64,000 nucleotides of DNA from Pedosphaera sp. (GTDB taxonomy: Bacteria; Verrucomicrobiota; Verrucomicrobiia; Limisphaerales; SXQI01): the NCBI GenBank assembly GCA_025359965.1, contig JANYDC010000099.1, positions 19,251 to 83,250 of the forward strand. Direction: 5' to 3'. How positions within the stretch are numbered: position 1 is the first letter of the stretch; each line of letters opens with the position of its first letter. Under the pieces are notes generated by a model. That model was not told where the DNA came from. It made no database searches and saw only the letters and a list, made by a program, of their open reading frames with translations. This document shows, one piece after another, positions 56,136 through 63,833 of the stretch. Position numbers and translations under genes: made by a program.

Positions 56136-56402
56136 TTACTTAAGAACGATCGCGAGGCGTTTGGCCAAGCGGGATTTCTTACGGTCGGCGGTGCGTTTGT
56201 GAATGACACCGGTTTTGGCCGCCTTATCGAAACTGGAGGCGACAGCGCTATAAGCCTTCGTGGATTCTTCCTTCTTGCCTGTGGCAATAGTGGCAAGATA
56301 CCCCTTTTCGGAGGTTTTCAGGCTCGATTTGGCGCTTTGGTTGCGGACACGCTTGCGGTTGGTGCTACGCACCCGACGCTCGGCAGATTTGGTATTCGGC
56401 AT
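56136..56402 (-). CDS. rpsT: 30S ribosomal protein S20
   Basis: This 88-aa basic protein binds the 5' domain of 16S rRNA and helps early 30S assembly. The start 'PNTKSAERRVRSTNRKRVRN' and the end 'KTGVIHKRTADRKKSRLAKR' are diagnostic of S20 (family pattern 'KSAxKR.R...R....N' and 'G.IHKN.A.RKKSRL'). It is transcribed alone from its own sigma-70-like promoter (56438-56465) and has its own terminator (56084-56118). Its leader carries a perfect 16-base palindrome at 56410-56425, just before the start codon. No Shine-Dalgarno sequence is obvious. Confidence 0.97.
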   Translation of the reverse strand: MPNTKSAERRVRSTNRKRVRNQSAKSSLKTSEKGYLATIATGKKEESTKAYSAVASSFDKAAKTGVIHKRTADRKKSRLAKRLAIVLK

Positions 56403-56437
56403 AAAATCAGCAAAGATATCTTTGCACAGAGCCGGTC

Positions 56438-56465
56438 AGGATAGGCTAATCATCGCGCGTGTCAA
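56438..56465 (-). promoter_or_regulatory. Sigma-70-like promoter of rpsT
   Basis: On the minus strand TTGACA (56460-56465), a perfect -35 box, is followed after 16 bases by TATCCT (56438-56443), four of six matches to the -10 consensus. The start codon lies about 35 bases downstream of the -10 element, and no other gene in this direction intervenes. Confidence 0.65.
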
Positions 56466-56563
56466 TCCCCTGTTGAGATTGTTTTTATTCTTTCTCCGTA
56501 TTTCCATGAGCGGCGGCTGTATTTCTGTTGAATTTTATTCCAGCCTGTCAGTCAATAAGTGGA

Positions 56564-58042
56564 ATGAATCCATCGACCCTTTGCCGCCACTCCACGCTGA
56601 TTCTCGCGTGCGCGTGCGCTTTCACGCTCGGTGCCCAGGCCCAAGACAAGCACCCCCTTCCCACCGGCCCTCAACGAGACGGACCCTTTCGCAAGATCAT
56701 TCTTGATGCCGACAAGGAGAAGGATGGCAAAGTGGTTGATTCTATTGTGGACCCGATGGAACTGGCCGTCGCCAAGGATGGCCGTGTCTTTTGGGCTGAG
56801 CGCGCCGGCATCGTCAAAATGTGGAAACCGGATACCAAAGCCACCGTGGTGATTGGCACCCTGCCCGTGTTTTCGGGTTTGGAGGACGGCATGTTGGGCA
56901 TCACTTTGGATCCCAATTTCCAGAAAAACAATTTTGTCTATTTGAACCGTTCCCTGCCGGAAACCGGCAAGAACCAATACGGCAAGGCGGGGGTCATCCG
57001 TGTCTCGCGCTTCACCCTGAAAGGTGAGTCTCTGGATCTGGCTTCGGAAAAAACCATGCTGGAAATGGCCACCCAGCGCGAACAATGCTGCCACGTCGGT
57101 GGTTCGTTGGCCTTCGATGCCAAGGGCAACCTGTACGTTTCCATTGGCGATAACACCAACCCGTTCGAGTCCGACGGCTATTCGCCGATCGATCAACGTG
57201 AGGGTCGCTCAGCTTGGAGTGCCGAAAAATCAGCCGCCAACCCCAACGATTTGCGCGGCAAGATCAACCGTGTTCACCCTGAACCGGATGGTTCCGTGAC
57301 CATCCCCAAGGGAAACCTTTTCCCGCCCGGAACGCCCAATACCCGTCCGGAGATTTATGTGATGGGTGATCGAAATCCATTCCGAATCAATATTGATCAA
57401 AAAAATGGTTACCTTTACTGGGGTGAGGTAGGCCCTGATGCCGTCAGCCCCAACCCGACCCGTGGCTCGGCCGGTTTTGACGAGATTAACCAGGCGCGTG
57501 TGGCCGGTTTCTTCGGCTGGCCCTATTTCGTGGGTGATAACAAGGCTTACAATGCCTACGACTTCGCCACGAAAGAATCAGGAAAGAATTTTGATCCCAC
57601 CGCGCCCGTGAACTATTCGCCGTTTAACACCGGCGCGAAAAGCCTGCCACCGGCCCAACCTGCCTTTATCTGGTATCCAGCGTCTCCTTCGACCAAATTC
57701 CCGGTCGTGGGCAGCGGCGGACGCACCGCCATGGCTGGCCCCGTCTATTACTACGACGAGAATCTGAAATCCGACCACAAATTGCCCAAGGATTTTGATC
57801 ATACCTTGTTTATCTACGAATGGTCGCGTAATTGGATCATTGCGGTGCACCTCGATAAGGACGACAAGATTGAAAAAATGGAGAAGTTCTGCTCCAAGAT
57901 GACGTTTATGCGCCCCATGGATATGGAACTGGGCGCGGATGGCTGCCTCTATGTGATTGAATATGGCACTGCCTGGAGCAACAACCTCGATACACAAATA
58001 GTGCGCATCGAGTACGCCCCCGAACAGACCGCTGCAAAATAA
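56564..58042 (+). CDS. Exported soluble sugar dehydrogenase-like beta-propeller (GSDH family)
   Basis: The frame is open from a TTG at 56528; the ATG at 56564 gives a proper signal peptide (STLILACACAFTLGAQA) and 492 aa. The mature part is a six-bladed propeller of the glucose/sorbosone dehydrogenase family: 'PMELAVAKDGRVFWAERAGI' near 65, 'VFSGLEDGMLGITLDPNF' near 105, 'HVGGSLAFDAKGNLYVSIGD' near 180, 'RGKINRVHPEPDGSVTIPKG' near 245 and 'GDRNPFRINIDQ' near 278. Members oxidise aldoses with PQQ in the periplasm, but many Verrucomicrobiota and Planctomycetota relatives are untested and may not bind PQQ. An aldose 1-epimerase gene follows 45 bases downstream on the same strand, which supports a role in sugar metabolism. 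Confidence 0.87.
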   Translation: MNPSTLCRHSTLILACACAFTLGAQAQDKHPLPTGPQRDGPFRKIILDADKEKDGKVVDSIVDPMELAVAKDGRVFWAERAGIVKMWKPDTKATVVIGTLPVFSGLEDGMLGITLDPNFQKNNFVYLNRSLPETGKNQYGKAGVIRVSRFTLKGESLDLASEKTMLEMATQREQCCHVGGSLAFDAKGNLYVSIGDNTNPFESDGYSPIDQREGRSAWSAEKSAANPNDLRGKINRVHPEPDGSVTIPKGNLFPPGTPNTRPEIYVMGDRNPFRINIDQKNGYLYWGEVGPDAVSPNPTRGSAGFDEINQARVAGFFGWPYFVGDNKAYNAYDFATKESGKNFDPTAPVNYSPFNTGAKSLPPAQPAFIWYPASPSTKFPVVGSGGRTAMAGPVYYYDENLKSDHKLPKDFDHTLFIYEWSRNWIIAVHLDKDDKIEKMEKFCSKMTFMRPMDMELGADGCLYVIEYGTAWSNNLDTQIVRIEYAPEQTAAK

Positions 58043-58087
58043 CTGGTCGCAGTTGCAAGAGCTGCGCAATCACGTCATTGTGACCGC

Positions 58088-58993
58088 ATGGCGAACTTGG
58101 TCGAATTAAGTGATGGGGACGAGGCCCGGGCATTAGTAGCGCCTGAGCTTGGGGGATGGCTTTTGCGTTATGCGAGAGCGCTTCCCCGTCAGGGTTGGAC
58201 TGAGGCGATCCACTTTAGCCAACCCGTGGTGGATAGGTATCCGTTGCAGATGTATGCGGGGAACCCTCTGCTTTTTCCACTGGTCAGCTACAACATTACA
58301 GGCGGCAAAGAGCACTTTTACGAATGGGCTGGCAAGGTTTATCCCTTGCCGCAGCACGGATTTGCGCGCCGCTCGGTTTGGAAAGTGTTGGACCGGCAAG
58401 CCAGCTATGTCACCATGGAGTTGGCAGATTCCGCCGCCACGCGCGAGGTTTATCCTTTCTCCTTTACTCACCGCGTCACCTATCGGCTGGAGGGCGGACG
58501 CCTCATATTTACCCAGGAAATCACCAATCGCTCAGGCGAAGTCATGCCGTTTGGGACAGGTATCCATCCCTATTTCCACATCCCCCTCGCCCCAGGCAGC
58601 CGACGCGAGGATTGCATGGTGATGCTTCCAGCCTGTCAAAAAGCCGTGGCACGCCCTCAAATGGCAGGGTTTGATTTGGAACCACAGGCAGCGACGATTG
58701 TCTCGGTAAGCCAGGATGTTTCAGGGACACTGCTGCTGACGGATTTAAGCGAGAAAAGGATTGCTCTGCTGGATCAACGCGGGGGAATCGAAGTCTCGCT
58801 TGATTGGAGCAAAGCACCGGGATACAAGCATGTCGCTCTTTGGTCCAAGTCTATTGACGATCCATTTTATTGTATCGAGCCTTGGACATCCCTGCCCAAT
58901 GCCTTTGGGCGGGTGGCGGATCATGATTTAGTCCTTCTCCAGCCGGGTGAGGTTTTCCGGGCCGAGATCGTGTTTGATATCCGCTCAGTTTAG
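58088..58993 (+). CDS. Aldose 1-epimerase family protein
   Basis: This 301-aa protein interconverts alpha and beta anomers of sugars. Likely catalytic residues are in place: His in 'PLPQHGFARRSVW' near 95, the His pair in 'GTGIHPYFHIPLA' near 158, and the Glu in 'YCIEPWTSLPNAF' near 262, which matches the general base of the family. There is no signal peptide, so it is cytoplasmic. It follows the sugar dehydrogenase-like gene after 45 bases, so they may be expressed together, though the two products sit in different compartments. The last 9 bases overlap the convergent mqnC gene. Confidence 0.92.
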   Translation: MANLVELSDGDEARALVAPELGGWLLRYARALPRQGWTEAIHFSQPVVDRYPLQMYAGNPLLFPLVSYNITGGKEHFYEWAGKVYPLPQHGFARRSVWKVLDRQASYVTMELADSAATREVYPFSFTHRVTYRLEGGRLIFTQEITNRSGEVMPFGTGIHPYFHIPLAPGSRREDCMVMLPACQKAVARPQMAGFDLEPQAATIVSVSQDVSGTLLLTDLSEKRIALLDQRGGIEVSLDWSKAPGYKHVALWSKSIDDPFYCIEPWTSLPNAFGRVADHDLVLLQPGEVFRAEIVFDIRSV

Positions 58994-60076
58994 GAGGTTG
59001 TACCAATTGTCGCGCTGGTGGGCCTCATAACCCAGGTCGTTGATCAGGCGTTTCATGTCGGTCACACCCATGTGAAAGGTGGTGCCTGCCTTCGAAACCA
59101 CGTTTTCCTCAATCATGATACTGCCCAGATCATTCGCACCGTATTTGAGCGCGATCTGGCCGATATCCAGCCCCTGCGTGACCCACGAACTCTGAATACT
59201 GGGAATATTATCGAGGTAAATACGGCTGAGCGCCTGCATCCTGAGATACTCATGAGCACCCACTGCGGGAGCTTTCAAGCGGGTGTTTTCTGATTGAAAG
59301 GTCCACGCGATAAACGCAGTAAAACCTTTGGAGGCATCCTGCTGGCGGCGTACCCGGTCCAAATGTTCGATGCGTTCCTCCAAAGTTTCCACATGACCAA
59401 ACATCATGGTGGCGGTGGAAGCCAAACCCAATTTATGGGCCACATCCATGACCCCAAGCCATTCATCACTCATAGCCTTAAGCGGGGCGATTCGCCTGCG
59501 AACGCGATCCACCAAAATCTCGCCGCCGCCGCCAGGGATCGAGCCCAGGCCGGCCTGCACAAACAAGCGGATAATCTCTTCGACTGGCTTATTAAAGACT
59601 TCCTGAAAGTGGATGAATTCGCTGGGGCTAAACCCGTGGATATTGATTTGCGGAAAACGCTCTTTGATGTGGGAGAGCAGTTCGAGATACCAATCAATGG
59701 GAAGCTTGGGATGGTGTCCGCCTTGCATGAGGATTTGAGTTCCCCCCAAAGCCATCGTTTCCTCGATTTTCCGGTCAATTTCCGCATGAGTGATGACGTA
59801 AGCATCGTCATCTTTCTCGGTTCGGTAAAAGGCGCAGAATTTGCAGTAAACGTTGCAGACGTTGGTGTAGTTGATATTGCGATCAACAATATACGTCACG
59901 ATCTCGTTGCCTCGTCCGCCATGGGCGGCGGCGCGGGAAAGTTGGCGGCGGCGGTCGGCCAAGGCACCCAGTTCTTCAAGAGGAAGCGAGCTTAGCCGAA
60001 CGGCTTCATCGGGCTGAATTCGATCCCCGTCCCAAACCTTCTGCAAAAGCTGATCCAACGTGGAGTCGTAAATCAC
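58985..60076 (-). CDS. mqnC: Cyclic dehypoxanthine futalosine synthase
   Basis: This 363-aa radical SAM enzyme cyclises dehypoxanthine futalosine in the futalosine route to menaquinone. The cluster site 'CNVYCKFCAFYR' (CxxxCxxC) lies near 75-86. Other marks are 'ETMALGGTQILMQGGHHPKL' near 108, 'GFSPSEFIHFQEVF' near 147, 'AGLGSIPGGGGEIL' near 174 and 'TATMMFGHVET' near 219; the 'GGHHP' and 'PGGGGEIL' words separate MqnC from the related MqnE and CofH. Finding it implies the organism makes menaquinone this way, as many Verrucomicrobiota do. The other mqn genes are not in the window. Start at ATG 60076, with 27 bases to the next feature. Confidence 0.95.
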   Translation of the reverse strand: MIYDSTLDQLLQKVWDGDRIQPDEAVRLSSLPLEELGALADRRRQLSRAAAHGGRGNEIVTYIVDRNINYTNVCNVYCKFCAFYRTEKDDDAYVITHAEIDRKIEETMALGGTQILMQGGHHPKLPIDWYLELLSHIKERFPQINIHGFSPSEFIHFQEVFNKPVEEIIRLFVQAGLGSIPGGGGEILVDRVRRRIAPLKAMSDEWLGVMDVAHKLGLASTATMMFGHVETLEERIEHLDRVRRQQDASKGFTAFIAWTFQSENTRLKAPAVGAHEYLRMQALSRIYLDNIPSIQSSWVTQGLDIGQIALKYGANDLGSIMIEENVVSKAGTTFHMGVTDMKRLINDLGYEAHQRDNWYNLLN

Positions 60077-60159
60077 GGAGTTAGGTTAGTGCCTCGGAGG
60101 GGGTGACGACAAGGCTGACTGAAAGTCGAGGTGGCAGGCCTATTAAAGTGCTAATGGGG

Positions 60160-60193
60160 AAAAAAAGCGAGGTGCCCCGTTGCAGGGCACCTC
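60160..60193 (-). terminator. Intrinsic terminator of the candidate small RNA
   Basis: A 9-bp perfect stem (GAGGTGCCC with GGGCACCTC, 60169-60177 and 60185-60193) and a 7-base loop are followed on the minus strand by GC and a run of seven T (60160-60166). The opposite strand shows only TATTT after the stem, so the minus strand is the main direction. Confidence 0.8.
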
Positions 60194-60276
60194 TATTTAA
60201 GCAGGCGAAAGGCAAGAAACACCTGCTAATCCATTCGCTAAAGGCAAGAAGAAGAATGGATATCCAATTAAGGACG
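60160..60276 (-). ncRNA. Candidate small RNA with two hairpins sharing the same loop, plus terminator
   Basis: On the minus strand, downstream of a promoter at 60282-60310, three hairpins follow within about 115 bases. Hairpin B: ATCCATTC at 60254-60261 pairs with 60229-60236 (8 bp). Hairpin A: GCAGGTG at 60220-60226 pairs with 60201-60207 (7 bp, one G-U). Both loops contain the identical 11-base word TTCTTGCCTTT (60240-60250 and 60208-60218). Hairpin three is the terminator, GAGGTGCCC arms at 60169-60177 and 60185-60193, followed by T7 at 60160-60166. No reading frame of note fits in it. The repeated loop suggests two copies of a pairing or protein-binding site. No Rfam family comes to mind. 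Confidence 0.55.
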
Positions 60277-60281
60277 TGGTT

Positions 60282-60310
60282 AATATGCGCCGATCAAAGT
60301 AATTTGACAA
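60282..60310 (-). promoter_or_regulatory. Sigma-70-like promoter before the candidate small RNA
   Basis: On the minus strand TTGTCA (60305-60310, five of six matches to TTGACA) and CATATT (60282-60287, four of six to TATAAT) are separated by 17 bases. The expected start of transcription is near 60275, just ahead of hairpin B. Confidence 0.5.
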
Positions 60311-60374
60311 GGGGATTCTTTCAAAAAAGTTTCACGTTTGTGATAATTTTCTTAAATCTCTGTCTTTGTTTGGT

Positions 60375-60596
60375 TTAGCTAAGAGATGCCAGCATTTCGG
60401 CGCAAGGCATGCCGCCTATTTGGCCCAAAGCCGCAAGGGCTATGATAGCTTGGGATAGGGTGCTAACACCATGCAACGCAATCCGGATAGCTGCACTCTG
60501 TCCGGGAAGAAGTACAAGGGCATGATAGACCCCGTCACGAACGTCCAAACTCGCTCGCTGCATCCATTCTTCCCACTTCGTATTTTCTCTGTTCAT
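60375..60596 (-). CDS. Possible small protein of unknown function, 73 aa
   Basis: The ATG at 60596 opens a frame of 73 aa (a GTG two codons earlier is also possible). The sequence 'WEEWMQRASLDVRDGVYHAL' is followed by a moderately hydrophobic region, 'HGVSTLSQAIIALAALGQIG'. I recognise no family, and the start has only a weak purine-rich stretch upstream. It lies 65 bases upstream of the small RNA's promoter on the same strand, so it might share the terminator at 60160. It may also be a chance frame. Confidence 0.35.
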   Translation of the reverse strand: MNRENTKWEEWMQRASLDVRDGVYHALVLLPGQSAAIRIALHGVSTLSQAIIALAALGQIGGMPCAEMLASLS

Positions 60597-60770
60597 AACC
60601 ACTTATCGTCATTTGGAGCGGGTTCCTCAAGGCGGCCCAACTCCGGATTCACTCAAGTAGACGTTAAGAGAACCCATTTGGTTTAATCAGAGTTGCAAAA
60701 TATTTTTGAACGTTTTTTGGAGTGTGTTTTGAAAAGTAGAGGCCGAGTGCAAACAGCTGCTTACGGCGAT

Positions 60771-61037
60771 TCATCGTTTGCGGCCCCATTGAATTAAATC
60801 GCGGTAGGACAATTCGGGCAATCCTTTGGGGTTGAGCGGGTGCTGGTCACGAAACTCATCCACCCGTCGGAAAAGTTCCACTAACCCCAAGCGGGTGGGG
60901 TTGTTAAACGCCACAAGTCGCGCCACAGGCTTCTCAATTTTGGTGATGGTGATCTCCGCACCTTCGTTCACTTGCTGCAAAAGTTCGGAGAACTTGGTTT
61001 TGGCCTCTGAGGCGCTTATCGTAAGAGGAGGTTTCAT
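60771..61037 (-). CDS. Phd/YefM-type antitoxin without a visible toxin
   Basis: This 88-aa protein has the Phd/YefM N-terminal fold: 'TISASEAKTKFSELLQQVNE', then 'EITITKIEKPVARLVAF', the strand and loop that bind DNA and dimerise. The C-terminal part ('LVELFRRVDEFRDQHPLNPK') would wrap a PIN or RelE-type toxin. An AGGA Shine-Dalgarno-like sequence lies 8 bases before the ATG. Toxins normally follow directly, but no PIN or RelE-like frame is found downstream between 60603 and 60770, nor upstream. It may be an orphan, or a remnant of a lost pair. Confidence 0.85.
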   Translation of the reverse strand: MKPPLTISASEAKTKFSELLQQVNEGAEITITKIEKPVARLVAFNNPTRLGLVELFRRVDEFRDQHPLNPKGLPELSYRDLIQWGRKR

Positions 61038-61227
61038 GGATTTCCTATTTTTAGAACTACTTGCCTGATACCGGGCTGTTTGGCGGGCGCGTCAAGAGAG
61101 AACCGCCGTTTTGCGCGTCCTGCTCCACGAATGCCAAAGCCCACAGGCTGACCTCGGATTCAATTTATGGGAGGTGAAGCAAACTATTCCTGTTGTCGCG
61201 GTGGGGCTGCCTGCTTATTTTGTGGGG

Positions 61228-61680
61228 ATGCGCCGTAACGCCCTTATTTTGCTGACTTTGCTGCTGCACGTGGGTGCGGCCCTCGCCGGGACCGGCAAGA
61301 TTATTAAGGTGCTGCCCCATTTTCTTGACGAAAAAGGAATGCATGCGCTTTCGCCGAGTTTGTTTGAGAGGGATTCCTATCAAAGATTTTTGCGGCAGCA
61401 TCCGTCCAAAATTTCGGCTTTGCAATACGATGTGCAATGGAAGGCGCGCTCCGCAGCGCAGGAATTGGACCTGATCATTGAAATTCGCTCAGAGAAAAAT
61501 CAGACGGCCACTCCTTTTGTTCATGCTGACAAGGTTAAGCCAAGGGGATTTTGGTCTCGGTGGACGGGCATGCGGATCGACAAGGCCACTTATTCAGAAC
61601 TCGGTCGCATTATCGCCTGGCGAGTGACGCTCTGGGATGGGGCCGAAATGCTGGCCGAGCAGAAGTCATTTCTTTGGTAG
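61228..61680 (+). CDS. Small exported protein of unknown function
   Basis: The frame is open from 61111, but the ATG at 61228 gives a good signal peptide (RRNALILLTLLLHVGAALAG) and 150 aa. The mature part starts 'TGKIIKVLPHFLDEKGMHAL' and contains 'SPSLFERDSYQRFLRQHPSK', which reads like a conserved motif in small Verrucomicrobiota proteins that I cannot name. Near the end are 'VTLWDGAEMLAEQKSFLW' and a mixed strand pattern, suggesting a beta-rich domain. Probably periplasmic. It is convergent with the serine acetyltransferase gene, 21 bases apart. Confidence 0.75.
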   Translation: MRRNALILLTLLLHVGAALAGTGKIIKVLPHFLDEKGMHALSPSLFERDSYQRFLRQHPSKISALQYDVQWKARSAAQELDLIIEIRSEKNQTATPFVHADKVKPRGFWSRWTGMRIDKATYSELGRIIAWRVTLWDGAEMLAEQKSFLW

Positions 61681-61701
61681 TCACCGCAAAGTATTTGAGC
61701 C

Positions 61702-62613
61702 TCAAATTTGGAAATCCCCGAAGCTGGAGTTTTTGTCGCGCTTGCTGGTAATCTTCACATTGACCTCTTCGTAAAACACCAAGGAATTGGCCGGTACACT
61801 GTGAAGCAGGAATACATTTGCTCCAATGGTCGAGCCTTCACCGATGACGGTTTCACCGCCAATAATGGTGGAGCCGGCGTAGATGGTGACATTGTCCTCC
61901 AAAGTGGGATGGCGCTTGACGCCCTTTAGCTGCTGTCCGGCCGCGAGGCTGCGGGCCACGAGTGAAACGCCTTGGTACATCTTAACGTGATTGCCGATGA
62001 TGCAGGTCTCTCCGATGACGCAACCGGTGCCATGATCGATGAAAAAATGGGAGCCGATGGTGGCGCCGGGATGGATGTCGATGCCGGTGCGGGAATGGGC
62101 CCACTCGGTCATAATGCGCGGAATCAGGGCCACCTTGCGTTTGTACAACTGATGCGCGAGACGCTGCACCGCGATGGCCTCAATGCAAGGATAGGCGACG
62201 ATGACTTCGTCCTTGCTCAGGGCGGCGGGGTCACCGTTGAAGGCGGCCTCGGCATCGGTCTGAAGCAGTTCGCGGATGCCGGGAAGCTCAGCCAGGAAGG
62301 AAAGTGATATTTCGTGGGCGAGCCTCGCGATGTCGCAATCAGCGACTTTCGAATATTCCAAGCTCTTGCGGATCTCGTCCTCCAGCCGACCCTGGACCTG
62401 ATCCATTAGGTTGGTGGTCTCGATTCTGATTTCGGAGGAATGAATGGGTTTTTCATCGAAGAATCCCGGGAACAACAGTCGTAAAAGACTCTCCGTGATC
62501 TGACCGATGGCCGTCTTGGAGGGAAGATTGCCCGCGTCCATGCGGTTGATCCCACCCACCCTGGCGTAGGAGGCAATCAACTGATCGGTCAGTGCCGTCA
62601 CGTTAAGTTTCAC
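61702..62613 (-). CDS. cysE: Serine O-acetyltransferase
   Basis: The frame continues to 62742, but that overlaps the upstream gene on the other strand; the GTG at 62613 gives 303 aa and the start 'KLNVTALTDQLIASYARVGG'. The enzyme acetylates serine with acetyl-CoA, the first step of cysteine synthesis. The C-terminal left-handed beta-helix has hexapeptide repeats ('IHPGATIGSHFFIDHGTGCV', 'IGETCIIGNHVKMYQGVSL') with the catalytic His-Asp context 'IDHGTG'. The N-terminal helical domain is larger than in E. coli CysE and resembles that of the plant/EpsC-like type. The gene symbol is given by function; EpsC is possible. Confidence 0.9.
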   Translation of the reverse strand: MKLNVTALTDQLIASYARVGGINRMDAGNLPSKTAIGQITESLLRLLFPGFFDEKPIHSSEIRIETTNLMDQVQGRLEDEIRKSLEYSKVADCDIARLAHEISLSFLAELPGIRELLQTDAEAAFNGDPAALSKDEVIVAYPCIEAIAVQRLAHQLYKRKVALIPRIMTEWAHSRTGIDIHPGATIGSHFFIDHGTGCVIGETCIIGNHVKMYQGVSLVARSLAAGQQLKGVKRHPTLEDNVTIYAGSTIIGGETVIGEGSTIGANVFLLHSVPANSLVFYEEVNVKITSKRDKNSSFGDFQI

Positions 62614-62716
62614 GGACCGAGTATGTAGTTGCCGTGCCGCCTTCGCAAGCGGGCGGAGAGGATTTGACCTGCGGTGATGCTTGACGGGGTTGTTTAGGTG
62701 TGGGGTAATCCGGCGA

Positions 62717-63646
62717 ATGCCTTCATTTGCTTCGATTCCCAATGTTAGAGTTTGGTTTGGATTGCTCGTGGTTGCAATGGTCCTTAGCCGCCCAGTGACT
62801 GCGCAAACGCTTTATGATGGGTCGGCTGGCACTCTCCCCACCGCGCAGGGATGGAACTATATCACTGCCCCGCTGTTTGGAGCGAAAGCAGTGGCTGGCA
62901 TGGAGGGATCGTCAGCCACGGTCGATACGACACCGGTTATAGGCGACAGTGCCGGTTATTTTTCGAGCCTGCCCCCCTTTTTTCCGAAGCATCCTTTGGT
63001 GGGGGGGTTGGATCGGACGAACGGCTTCTCCGTAACTTTCGATAGCACTTTGGTCTCGGAGGCGCATTCCAGCACAGATCGGGCGGGGTTTAGCGTCATT
63101 GTGCTGTCGAGCGATTCGTTCGGCATTGAACTTGGTTTTTGGGAGGATCAAATTTGGGCGCAGGACGATGGGGGTAATTTATTTGTCCACGTGGAATCAG
63201 TGAATTTTGACACTAAGGCACGCACCTCCTATCGGTTGAGCATCAGGGATCAGACCTACAATCTATCGACTAATGGAGTGAGTGTGCTTACAGGAAGACT
63301 CAGGAACTACAAGGCTTCGGGTCAGCCTTACACGGTTCCTAGTTTTATCTTTCTGGGTGATGATACGAGCCGGGCTTCGGCGAAGTTTCAGTTGGCAAAA
63401 GTCGTGCTGGAAAAGAACGTGGCACCCTCGCGGTTGGAAATCGTTGGCTTGGGTCAGAATGGATTGGAGCTTGGGATAAGTGGTCCGCCCGGTCCGACCT
63501 ATTATCTTGAATCCAGCGAGGATCTTGCACATTGGAGCATTCTGCGGACGCTTAGTGGTTTTAACGGTAGCGCAACCATGGCCGAGGGGCTTGGTGCGAC
63601 CAACGGCGTGCAGTTTTACCGCGTAAGGGCAGGTGGGGACCAATAA
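62717..63646 (+). CDS. Exported protein of unknown function with a C-terminal 'LESSEDL..W' module
   Basis: The ATG at 62717 gives a signal peptide ('VWFGLLVVAMVLSRPVTAQ') and 309 aa. The mature part begins 'TLYDGSAGTLPTAQGWNYIT', which reads like the start of a lectin-like or concanavalin-like domain ('GFSVTFDSTLVSEAHSSTDR', 'GFSVIVLSSDSFGIELGFWE'). The final 60 residues ('YYLESSEDLAHWSILRTLSG' to 'VQFYRVRAG') have the pattern of a C-terminal module shared with the 1709-aa protein at 27972. A role in binding or breaking down polysaccharides is possible but not shown. It is divergent from the serine acetyltransferase gene. Confidence 0.8.
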   Translation: MPSFASIPNVRVWFGLLVVAMVLSRPVTAQTLYDGSAGTLPTAQGWNYITAPLFGAKAVAGMEGSSATVDTTPVIGDSAGYFSSLPPFFPKHPLVGGLDRTNGFSVTFDSTLVSEAHSSTDRAGFSVIVLSSDSFGIELGFWEDQIWAQDDGGNLFVHVESVNFDTKARTSYRLSIRDQTYNLSTNGVSVLTGRLRNYKASGQPYTVPSFIFLGDDTSRASAKFQLAKVVLEKNVAPSRLEIVGLGQNGLELGISGPPGPTYYLESSEDLAHWSILRTLSGFNGSATMAEGLGATNGVQFYRVRAGGDQ

Positions 63647-63833
63647 ACCGACTCGTTCTGTCAAGGCTTGCAAGAATACGCTATTAAGAGTGACACTGGC
63701 CTCAATCCGAGCCGATCTTTATCGCTCGGCCCTATCTGTCACGTCTGCTGCCTTCCCGTAAGTGGTCCAGCAGGGCGGCCATGAAAGTTGATTCTAAAGA
63801 TTATTGGTTATGGCAAATGAAGCATTACTCTTA
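63647..63833. other. Intergenic stretch before the insertion sequence
   Basis: Nothing recognisable as a gene, tRNA or clear terminator is seen in these 187 bases. A stem made of GAGCCGA/TCGGC-like halves near 63708-63733 (GAGCCGATC...GCTCGGCCC) is weak and could be chance. Confidence 0.4.

Noticed and set aside
59294..59995. 233-codon plus-strand frame opposite mqnC
   Set aside because: It is a shadow of the well-supported mqnC gene; the radical SAM motifs are on the minus strand.
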